Origin: a virus
Strand: one strand, 5' to 3'
Virus record (IMG/VR): IMGVR_UViG_3300031841_003377
Location: 1-46,395 of that record
DNA length: 46,395 nucleotides
Numbering within the stretch: the first letter of the stretch is position 1; each line of letters opens with the position of its first letter. This document shows, piece by piece, positions 7,374 to 13,354 of this stretch. The notes beneath the pieces are model-generated. The model saw only the letters and a list, made by a program, of their open reading frames with translations, was not told where the DNA came from and made no database searches. Position numbers and translations under genes: made by a program.

Positions 7374-9167
7374 TTAGATAGTGTCGAGACCAGCAACATG
7401 GATCTTTCCATAGAACTCTGGTCTGACCATCTTCTTGGCGTAACGAGTCATTACACCCTTTCTTGGGGTGAAGTTGGTTGGATCGTACACCAATGGAGTC
7501 ATAATAAGTGGGATGTATGGAGCATAAACAGCACCAGTTTCAAGGAACTGTGTTCCTCTGTATCCCATCAAGATTGTATTCTCGGTCATGTATGGGTTCT
7601 TGTAAACTTGGAATCTATTGTTAATAGCACCAACTTTCTGAACACCCATTGCAAATTGCATCTTATCACCGTCCGTATCAGCTGCATATCCTGGAATAGA
7701 TTCGAGGATAGTTGCAACAGTTGGAGAACAAACTAAGAAGTTTGCACCGCCACGGAGGGTCAACTGATGAATCTTATTGCTAACCTTCTGGATCTTAGTT
7801 CCTAAAGTTTGGAACCAAGTACCTTGGTTGTATGCTTGAGCAGTTGCATTAGACTGAACGAAGCTGTTCGTTCCGCCGTCAAACTCAAAACCAATCTTAG
7901 CATTCCAACGCTCTGTTGTCTGAGCATTCTGGATCAACATGTCTAAAATTTCCAAGTCAATTTCTTGAGAAACGTACTCAGATAACATGCTAGTCAATTC
8001 TGCTTCAGCATCAATGCTATGGTATGCATTAAGGTCTTGAGCGAACTCAGGCGACCAAACAGCCTTCAACTTACGAGTCTTAGCAACAATTGCCTCACTT
8101 CTCATTTCCAGATTGATTTCTGGAATATCTAATGAGTTGTCAGCATCGTTAGTGTATGCAGGATCTGCAGTAGCCTCAAAGTCACCTCTGGTCTTATCCG
8201 TTGGCTGCTTATGGTATGCAACTTCTACAACACCGCCGGCACTAAATACTTTAGGAACTGAATCAGTCTCTACCAAGAACAATACTACTTCGGTACTAGC
8301 AAGATCAGTTGAGGCAGCGTCCAATGTAATTGTGCGCGTAAATTCTGGAACGACGGTAGTGATACCAGAACCAGAAACGTTAAACGCTCTAACACCGTTC
8401 AAATCAGCATTACATGTACCATCGGTACCATCCGTATCCAACTCACCAGCTTTAACAGCAAGAACTTGATATACTTTGCTATTAGCAACTGCAGAAGCAG
8501 AGAATTCAGAATTAAAGTTAGTGTAACGATTTAATTGTTCTCCGGTCAACTTAGCTGCGCCTTCCGTGAATTTGTTAGTGAAAGGATCATATGAGCCGCT
8601 CAAGATATCAGTAATATTAACTAATACTTTGTTAGTATCGTTAATAGTGTATCCGAAACGACCTGAACCGTACAAACCTTCGGTTGCAGTAGCACCAGCT
8701 GGTACATCAGTACCAGCACCGCCGGCATTAGTAATACCAAACACAGAACCTGCTTGTGAAGCTCTATTAGTTTCGCCACTTACAAAATCGTTACCAGTTG
8801 CAGTATTGAAGCCATTTGTTCCTTGTGCAGTACCGTACTTAAAGTCTAAGTAGAATACCAGTCCGGAAGGAAGATTCATTGGCTGAACTGAAACGAAGTC
8901 TTTTGCAGCAATTTCAGCAAAAATTCTACGAACCAATGGGAGGGCAACACCAGCCCACTGCTCGTCAGATGCGCCAGTACCGGTCTTGTTAACTTCCGAT
9001 ACCAACTGCTTGGCTTGGTTCTCTAAAAGAACCGCCATGCCTTTTCTTTCAACCTCGGAATCCAAACCTTCCAAAAGGCCGGTCTTTTCCCACTTGTTTT
9101 CCAAGAGGACTGCTGCGGCATTCTGGTTAGCTTGTGCTTCGCGAGGTAATAAGGAATTTACATTCAT
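7374..9167 (-). CDS. gp23: Major capsid protein, gp23-type
   Basis: 597 residues. The N-terminal prodomain (KWEKTGLLEGLDSEVERKG, then MAVLLENQAKQL) aligns with the T4 gp23 head peptide. The phrase VQPMNLPSGLVFYLDFKYG around residues 95-115 matches the conserved gp23 start of the mature fold. Later SPEFAQDLNAYHSIDAEAEL and the closing ARYAKKMVRPEFYGKIHV are also characteristic. gp23 forms the hexamers of the prolate head after cleavage of the prodomain by gp21, encoded at 17142-17747. Candidate cleavage contexts of the L/I-x-E type (LLEG) are present, but the exact site is not determined here. AAAGGA precedes the ATG, 16 nt after gp22, and a strong terminator follows. Confidence 0.97.
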   Translation of the reverse strand: MNVNSLLPREAQANQNAAAVLLENKWEKTGLLEGLDSEVERKGMAVLLENQAKQLVSEVNKTGTGASDEQWAGVALPLVRRIFAEIAAKDFVSVQPMNLPSGLVFYLDFKYGTAQGTNGFNTATGNDFVSGETNRASQAGSVFGITNAGGAGTDVPAGATATEGLYGSGRFGYTINDTNKVLVNITDILSGSYDPFTNKFTEGAAKLTGEQLNRYTNFNSEFSASAVANSKVYQVLAVKAGELDTDGTDGTCNADLNGVRAFNVSGSGITTVVPEFTRTITLDAASTDLASTEVVLFLVETDSVPKVFSAGGVVEVAYHKQPTDKTRGDFEATADPAYTNDADNSLDIPEINLEMRSEAIVAKTRKLKAVWSPEFAQDLNAYHSIDAEAELTSMLSEYVSQEIDLEILDMLIQNAQTTERWNAKIGFEFDGGTNSFVQSNATAQAYNQGTWFQTLGTKIQKVSNKIHQLTLRGGANFLVCSPTVATILESIPGYAADTDGDKMQFAMGVQKVGAINNRFQVYKNPYMTENTILMGYRGTQFLETGAVYAPYIPLIMTPLVYDPTNFTPRKGVMTRYAKKMVRPEFYGKIHVAGLDTI

Positions 9168-9183
9168 TTTTTTCCTTTAATGA

Positions 9184-10197
9184 TTAGAGATTAGCTAACT
9201 TCTTCCAACGAGCTGCTAAATCATTGCCTTCACTTAAGACTTGCTTACGTGGTGCAGTTGACTTACCGGCTGGCTTCGAAGCATAGCTTTCTTTGATTTG
9301 TCTTTTTGTCTTATTCAATGAGAAGCCTTCAGCCAATGTAGAGTAAATCAACTTAACTTCGCGCAAGTTACCTGCACGATCAAAGTTTTCAATTACCTTC
9401 ATCTTTTGAGACTCATTCAAAGAATAATTTCTAAACAACTTGTTAGAGAACAACAATTTTGCATTGAGAAGATTAACTTCATTGATCTTAGACTTCAAGA
9501 ACTTGATGACATCGTAAGCTTCTTTCAACTCTTCGTCTTTAGCTTCGTCAACTTTTTCGTCTTCGCCTTCGTCCATTTTTTCGTCTTCACCTTCGTCCAT
9601 GTCTTCTTCCTCACGAAGAGCTTTGATAATTTCGTCTAAAGAGATATCTTCATCCATATCTTCTTTTTCGCCTTCATCAACTTTTTCCTCTTCTTCGGTC
9701 AAATCACCTTCTCCAGGATCTTCAGTTTTAGATGCACCCATGTCGACTTTGTTGTCACCTGCGCCAATGCCGGAATCGTCTAAGTTCTCTTCAAGCTCAT
9801 CTTCAAGTTCCTTGATAATAGCTTCGAGTTCTAAATCTTCTTCCATGTCATCACCGCCCATTTCATCCATGTCACCATGTTCGCCTTCTTCCATATCACC
9901 ATGCTCGCCTTCTTCCATATCAGATCCGTAGTCGCCTTCATCCATGTCTTCTTCCTCAGCCATTGGCTCTTCAGCAGGAGCAGGTGCTTCAGCACCAGCA
10001 GCAGCATCCATACCATCGGTATTGGTTTCAACAGGATCTTCGGCTTCTTCCATCTCTTCTTCTTCAGAAATCTTTGCAGATAACATGCTTTGAAGTCTTG
10101 GGGTGAATGCTTCTTCTAATGCAATCTTTGCATTTGCTAACGCGGTTTCTCTAACAGCTTTTGCGTCCGCGATAGCCTCTTTTAAGAGATCATTCAT
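9184..10197 (-). CDS. gp22: Prohead core scaffolding protein, gp22-type
   Basis: 337 residues and extremely acidic. A short helical head (MNDLLKEAIADAKAVRETAL) is followed by roughly 170 residues dominated by Glu/Asp/Met/Gly with local repeats (MEEGEHGD twice, MDEGEDEK twice). The C-terminal part is a helical, more basic domain ending NDLAARWKKLANL. Composition, size, and position directly before gp23 identify the T4-type scaffold core that is assembled inside the prohead and later degraded by gp21. It carries the best ribosome site in the window (AGGAGG) and a 190-nt leader with three inverted repeats, so high expression is expected. The acidic repeats are unusually long compared with T4 gp22 (269 residues). 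Confidence 0.9.
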   Translation of the reverse strand: MNDLLKEAIADAKAVRETALANAKIALEEAFTPRLQSMLSAKISEEEEMEEAEDPVETNTDGMDAAAGAEAPAPAEEPMAEEEDMDEGDYGSDMEEGEHGDMEEGEHGDMDEMGGDDMEEDLELEAIIKELEDELEENLDDSGIGAGDNKVDMGASKTEDPGEGDLTEEEEKVDEGEKEDMDEDISLDEIIKALREEEDMDEGEDEKMDEGEDEKVDEAKDEELKEAYDVIKFLKSKINEVNLLNAKLLFSNKLFRNYSLNESQKMKVIENFDRAGNLREVKLIYSTLAEGFSLNKTKRQIKESYASKPAGKSTAPRKQVLSEGNDLAARWKKLANL

Positions 10198-10222
10198 TTT
10201 TTCCTCCTATTTAAATTGGAAA

Positions 10223-10242
10223 TGAGATTATTCTGAATCTCA
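10223..10242 (-). repeat. Inverted repeat 1 in the gp22 leader
   Basis: Perfect 7-bp arms TGAGATT / AATCTCA around a 6-nt loop, 26 nt upstream of the gp22 ATG. First of three consecutive inverted repeats counted from the gene. Confidence 0.6.
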
Positions 10243-10244
10243 AT

Positions 10245-10265
10245 AAGTATTGAAAATAAATACTT
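10245..10265 (-). repeat. Inverted repeat 2 in the gp22 leader
   Basis: Perfect 7-bp arms AAGTATT / AATACTT around a 7-nt loop. On the coding strand it contains GTATTTATT, one mismatch from the variant late-type element ATATTTATT, so it may overlap a degenerate start signal. Confidence 0.6.
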
Positions 10266-10270
10266 GAGTG

Positions 10271-10290
10271 ACTGTATATTTGTATACAGT
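10271..10290 (-). repeat. Inverted repeat 3 in the gp22 leader
   Basis: Perfect 8-bp arms ACTGTATA / TATACAGT around a 4-nt loop (TTTG on the plus strand). It is the strongest of the three and could be an operator or a hairpin in the leader RNA. Positions 10291-10347 beyond it are AT-rich with no further structure that I can support. Confidence 0.65.
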
Positions 10291-10347
10291 ATCGTTTAAC
10301 AATAATATATATTGACCTACTTAAGAAAACCGTTCATATCGATAGTA

Positions 10348-10372
10348 GAAAAGACGGACTAGCCGCCTTTTC
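10348..10372 (-). terminator. Rho-independent terminator after the bS21 gene
   Basis: On the minus strand GAAAAGGCGG-CTAGT-CCGTCTTTTC forms a 10-bp stem (one G-U pair) with a 5-nt loop, starting 16 nt after the bS21 stop. The T-run lies within the 3' arm rather than beyond it, so termination may be partial. It separates the bS21 set from the gp22 leader. Confidence 0.7.
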
Positions 10373-10388
10373 ATTGAAACATGTTAAA

Positions 10389-10643
10389 TTAAATACGTTT
10401 CAAGGTTTCTTGCTGTGCAATATACTTACGACGCTTTTTAGCTAATCGTCTAGTAACTGCAGGCTTTTCAAATTGCGTACGATCTTTCATCACTTGCAAT
10501 TTACCAGATTCTTTCAATTGACGCTTCCAAGATTTAATAGCATAATTAAAGTTAGATCTATTAAGCTTATCTCGGGTGACCTTTGCGCCAATTTCTGCAC
10601 CGGGCAGAATCATCTGATGTCTAAGTAACTTTTTCTGATTCAT
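10389..10643 (-). CDS. rpsU: Phage-encoded bS21-like ribosomal protein
   Basis: 84 residues, highly basic. From about residue 32 the sequence FNYAIKSWKRQLKESGKLQV, then the FEKP element and TRRLAKKRRKYI, follows bS21 closely (compare E. coli 'FDVALRRFKRSCEKAG ... FYEKPTTERKRAK'). The first 30 residues are an extension not found in short bS21 proteins. bS21 homologues are known from marine phages and are thought to enter host 30S subunits, where bS21 lies next to the anti-Shine-Dalgarno end of 16S rRNA. Unlike most genes here, its ATG has no clear Shine-Dalgarno sequence. A 13-bp palindrome-like stretch (10674-10686) lies in the 47-nt gap upstream. It is last in its set and is followed by a terminator. 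Confidence 0.85.
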   Translation of the reverse strand: MNQKKLLRHQMILPGAEIGAKVTRDKLNRSNFNYAIKSWKRQLKESGKLQVMKDRTQFEKPAVTRRLAKKRRKYIAQQETLKRI

Positions 10644-10690
10644 ATAGTTTATTTTGCTCTAATATAAGAACAAATCTTTAAAAGATCAAA

Positions 10691-11200
10691 TTATTTTAAT
10701 CTCTTTGATTTATCACCGGTCATATGATCATCATATGCAGGGCCTCTGTCCGATACGCCCGCAGTATATTGATCTTCATCCAACGGTCCTTCGTCTTTCA
10801 TAGCTTCGCCGATCTTATAGTATCTATTTAATACCGTACCCATATCATCATATGCAGATTCTAGACGCTGTTGTAAGCCTGACATTTCTTTTGACGTCTT
10901 TTCAAATACCTTGAATGCCTCATTCATTTGCTTCATATGTCTAGATACCGTAACATTATCAAACCAATGTTCTGATTCTGATATTGTAAGCTTTTCTGCT
11001 TGTTCGATAATATTGCCTAATGTTTTTGTAACTTCGCGGAGTGTATCTTGACGATAAATCATCTCACCAATCTTATGAAAGTTAGCAACGGCCTCTAAAA
11101 ATGTACGGCGCTGCTCGCTAGTCATTTTTTGTTCTTCATCCTCACCTAAGTACTTTTCATTGAGGATATGCTTCATTAATTGTTTTTCATACTTAAGCAT
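10691..11200 (-). CDS. Helical protein of unknown function
   Basis: 169 residues from the ATG at 11200, chosen over a further upstream ATG (11230) because the downstream start leaves only an 8-nt overlap with the preceding gene and has GGAG upstream. It begins MLKYEKQLMKHILNEKYLG and is almost entirely charged and helical with likely coiled-coil stretches (MNEAFKVFEKTSKEMSGL, QQRLESAYDDMGTVL). The tail is hydrophilic (DRGPAYDDHMTGDKSKRLK). No domain is recognised. It shares an operon with a second coiled-coil protein and bS21, and could be an internal head or assembly protein, but this is a guess. Confidence 0.65.
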   Translation of the reverse strand: MLKYEKQLMKHILNEKYLGEDEEQKMTSEQRRTFLEAVANFHKIGEMIYRQDTLREVTKTLGNIIEQAEKLTISESEHWFDNVTVSRHMKQMNEAFKVFEKTSKEMSGLQQRLESAYDDMGTVLNRYYKIGEAMKDEGPLDEDQYTAGVSDRGPAYDDHMTGDKSKRLK

Positions 11201-11483
11201 CGTATGATCTCCGTGTTTTTGCTTGTTCAAGTAATCTTACTATACCTTCTAATTGTTTTTCAGCTCCGCCGATATATCTACTAATAACGTTAACGGACTG
11301 TTCGGCCTTGTCGGCTACCATTCCATATACATTCTCATCTTCAGCAATAGCCTCTAATTGGCCGACGAGATCGCGTTGTGCAGCTTCTAATGCTTCCATA
11401 ACACCTTCAATTGCTTCGATATGCATATCATAATTAAATGAAAAGCTATCATCTTGTTCTTTTAGTAGTGACTTGAGTTTCAT
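11193..11483 (-). CDS. Small coiled-coil protein of unknown function
   Basis: 96 residues from the ATG at 11483. The open frame extends upstream to 11585, but the shorter start has AAGGA at proper distance and begins one base after the preceding stop, whereas the longer form would overlap the previous gene by about 100 nt. The sequence (MKLKSLLKEQDDSFSFNYD, then MEALEAAQRDLVGQLEAIAE and GGAEKQLEGIVRLLEQAK) is a heptad-like helical protein. It is probably a partner of the 169-residue helical protein encoded just downstream. Function unknown. Confidence 0.65.
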   Translation of the reverse strand: MKLKSLLKEQDDSFSFNYDMHIEAIEGVMEALEAAQRDLVGQLEAIAEDENVYGMVADKAEQSVNVISRYIGGAEKQLEGIVRLLEQAKTRRSYDA

Positions 11484-11484
11484 T

Positions 11485-11673
11485 TTATCCTTCGTATGTA
11501 TCGCCATACTTTGTAGGTGTTTTACCTTTTGGTGTAGTCGGTCCATATGTACTAACAGAAGCTTGTAATCCTTTACCGTTTTCAAATGCTAATGTATCAA
11601 CGGTTACTCCGGTCGTCGGCTTACCATTTGCATTGGTAGGACCGTATTGTGATTTCATGTCTTTTAATGGCAT
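11485..11673 (-). CDS. 62-residue protein with an internal YGPT duplication
   Basis: The protein is MPLKDMKSQYGPTNANGKPT... to its C-terminal KYGDTYEG. Two copies of a short module, QYGPTNANGKPT and TYGPTTPKGKTPT, flank a central TLAFENGKGL segment. It is hydrophilic, Gly/Thr/Pro/Lys-rich and has no cysteine or membrane segment. It opens the bS21 set: a late-type element at 11687-11695 and AAGGA lie before its ATG. Short Gly/Thr-rich proteins expressed with head genes can be minor head or decoration proteins; that is speculation here. Confidence 0.65.
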   Translation of the reverse strand: MPLKDMKSQYGPTNANGKPTTGVTVDTLAFENGKGLQASVSTYGPTTPKGKTPTKYGDTYEG

Positions 11674-11686
11674 AGGTTTCCTTTTT

Positions 11687-11695
11687 TATAAATAT
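11687..11695 (-). promoter_or_regulatory. ATATTTATA late-type element before the bS21 gene set
   Basis: Exact nonamer followed by AAAAAAGGA on the coding strand, 13 nt before the ATG at 11673. Together with the terminator at 10348-10372 it brackets a four-gene unit ending in bS21. Confidence 0.55.
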
Positions 11696-11703
11696 GAACG
11701 ACC

Positions 11704-12087
11704 TTAACGTTTACCGCCGTCATATGCAACGGCATGGCCCTCTTCAATAAGTTGTTTATTTACATTTGTAAGTGTGATAGGTGTATCAGATACTACTGGA
11801 GACAATGACTCTATAAATATAGTACCTAAGGCACGTCCATACTTACCAACTCCACTTACTTGTATTACACATTCGTTTTTATTAAACTCTAACATTTCAA
11901 TAAGACGTTCTTTTGCAGCTAACCCACGTTTCTTTTCTTCTAAATCACGTGTTCTCGTTTCCGGCGTATTAATACCTTCTAATCGAACTCGTATCTTTTT
12001 CCAGGTATGAAATCCTAGATCAATTGTGCAATCGACCGTATCGCCATCAACGACTCGATCGACTACTGCATTATATTCATACATCAT
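11704..12087 (-). CDS. Staphylococcal nuclease-like (thermonuclease) protein
   Basis: 127 residues. VVDGDTVDCTI (residues 12-22) provides the metal-site DGDT. RVRLEGINTPE (33-43) contains Arg35 and Glu43, which coincide in number with the catalytic pair of S. aureus nuclease. GKYGRALG (81-88) supplies the second catalytic Arg. All key residues of the SNase fold are therefore present, so it should be a Ca-dependent nuclease. There is no signal peptide, so it would act in the cytoplasm, for example on host DNA or RNA. It overlaps the preceding membrane-protein gene by ATGA, indicating coupling. One extra copy of the late-type nonamer lies inside it at 11812-11820, with unknown meaning. Confidence 0.9.
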   Translation of the reverse strand: MMYEYNAVVDRVVDGDTVDCTIDLGFHTWKKIRVRLEGINTPETRTRDLEEKKRGLAAKERLIEMLEFNKNECVIQVSGVGKYGRALGTIFIESLSPVVSDTPITLTNVNKQLIEEGHAVAYDGGKR

Positions 12088-12308
12088 TCTTCCTTTTTAC
12101 CAGCAAATTTTTCTAAGCCGGCAATTCCGAAGCATCCTAAAACTATTAATGTAAATGAATCGTATACAAATTCGTTGATAACTAAATCTTGTCCGGACCA
12201 GCCTGAAGCTAAGTCTGCTACCATAATTACGCACATGATCAAGAATGCGATAAATCCTACTATCGTTTTTTCATTCCAATCATTGTTATTCTTAAAAATT
12301 TCCCACAT
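12084..12308 (-). CDS. Small two-helix membrane protein
   Basis: 74 residues. A short polar N-terminus (MWEIFKNNNDWNEK) is followed by a hydrophobic segment (TIVGFIAFLIMCVIMVADL), a short loop, and a second one (FTLIVLGCFGIAGLEKFAG) with a basic tail KKEE. This predicts two membrane spans in the inner membrane. Small proteins like this can be holin-like or accessory to envelope genes, but a convincing holin exists elsewhere (23418-23813). AGGAAAAG precedes the ATG, 11 nt after the stop of the outer-membrane candidate, suggesting cotranscription with the export cassette. Confidence 0.65.
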   Translation of the reverse strand: MWEIFKNNNDWNEKTIVGFIAFLIMCVIMVADLASGWSGQDLVINEFVYDSFTLIVLGCFGIAGLEKFAGKKEE

Positions 12309-12319
12309 GTCTTTTCCTA

Positions 12320-13354
12320 TTAAATTATTCTATAGTTGAATCCGATTGAGAAGTCGTGCCAATTTCTATCCCAGTATTTGTGGTATTTAGCTTCACTAAA
12401 GACTCCTAATCGTTTGTTGATTTGCCATCCAAATATTATACCAGCAGTATAGTCTAACCATTGGTTACCTTCCACAAAGTTGTTGTAAGAGTATTCATTG
12501 TTAGAATTAACATGTAATGGCAAAACACTTGCCCATGAATGAAACCATAATGTTTTAGTATAGTGATAGTAGTCATATCCTAATACTAAAGAATAGTTCC
12601 ATTGATTGGGCAACAATGATCTTTCTTGATCTACATACTCGCTTAATACTTCTGGCAATGCTACTGCATTCCATACAATGTTATTATCAGCAACTACATC
12701 TCCGTTAGGATTTAGCCACTCGCCTTCAAAGTTAGTTGTATAACCTTGTTCTAATGCTACATTAGTAAAATCAGCTCCCGCCAATCCTACTAAAGGGTCA
12801 AATCCGTATGGTTCTGAAAAGCGCTGAACTAATCCTGTATTCAATGAAAACTTCTTACCTAGATTGTATCTATAACGTTGAGATGCTTCATAATACTTAA
12901 GATCTGCAAAGCCATCTTGCACATATTCCATTTTCAAAATCCAATGATCATGTACATATCTAAGGAAGTGTTGCTGATCGACAAAGTAGTTACCCTGTTG
13001 TCTTTTGTAGTCAAACTCAAATAAGTATTCTAATCCTTCTACATTACCTACAGTAGCAGCGTCTGAAACAGAAGTTTCGGTACCGTCATAAAAGTAGTTC
13101 TTTCTGTTTTCATAATCCAAACGTGCAATTTTTCTAACACCAAAGGCTAATGTATAATCAAATGGAGTTGAAATAATTTCTTCTTCCAATATGCCAGATG
13201 ACGGGTTGATAGAATATACACTAATATCTGCTAACGAGTTGTTACCAGTAACTGCAGTATAGAAAGTAGCAAATTTAAGTTGTTTTTGTACAAACTGTGC
13301 TTGCGCTGTTAAAGAACAAGTTGCTACTAATAGTATAGCTAATAATTTTTTCAT
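12320..13354 (-). CDS. Predicted outer-membrane beta-barrel protein
   Basis: 344 residues. The first 20 (MKKLLAILLVATCSLTAQAQ) are a textbook signal peptide of the type seen in Bacteroidota. The mature part is rich in alternating aromatic/hydrophobic and polar residues (for example HFLRYVHDHWILKMEYVQDG, YRYNLGKKFSLNTGLVQRF, LDYTAGIIFGWQINKRLGV) and ends in a strand FSIGFNYRII, as expected for an outer-membrane barrel. I cannot place it in PorP/SprF or another named family. It begins on the ATGA of the type IX cargo gene, so translation is coupled. Coupling to a cargo is reminiscent of SprB/SprF-type pairs, but the cargo CTD here is the other (type A) kind. It could be a phage-encoded surface modifier. 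Confidence 0.7.
   Translation of the reverse strand: MKKLLAILLVATCSLTAQAQFVQKQLKFATFYTAVTGNNSLADISVYSINPSSGILEEEIISTPFDYTLAFGVRKIARLDYENRKNYFYDGTETSVSDAATVGNVEGLEYLFEFDYKRQQGNYFVDQQHFLRYVHDHWILKMEYVQDGFADLKYYEASQRYRYNLGKKFSLNTGLVQRFSEPYGFDPLVGLAGADFTNVALEQGYTTNFEGEWLNPNGDVVADNNIVWNAVALPEVLSEYVDQERSLLPNQWNYSLVLGYDYYHYTKTLWFHSWASVLPLHVNSNNEYSYNNFVEGNQWLDYTAGIIFGWQINKRLGVFSEAKYHKYWDRNWHDFSIGFNYRII

Noticed and set aside
9599-9931. Ser-rich 110-residue frame on the plus strand
   Set aside because: It is the antisense of the acidic repeats of gp22; Glu/Asp codon runs read as Ser/Pro on the other strand. All other plus-strand frames are likewise inside well-supported minus-strand genes.
10691-11230. 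Longer start (11230) for the 169-residue protein
   Set aside because: GGAG and an 8-nt overlap support the ATG at 11200.
11193-11585. Longer start (11585) for the 96-residue coiled-coil protein
   Set aside because: It would overlap the 62-residue gene by about 100 nt, while AAGGA directly precedes the ATG at 11483.
12320-13354. Naming the outer-membrane candidate PorP/SprF
   Set aside because: Only gene adjacency to a type IX cargo supports it; the cargo domain is the type that does not need such a partner, and no family motif is visible.
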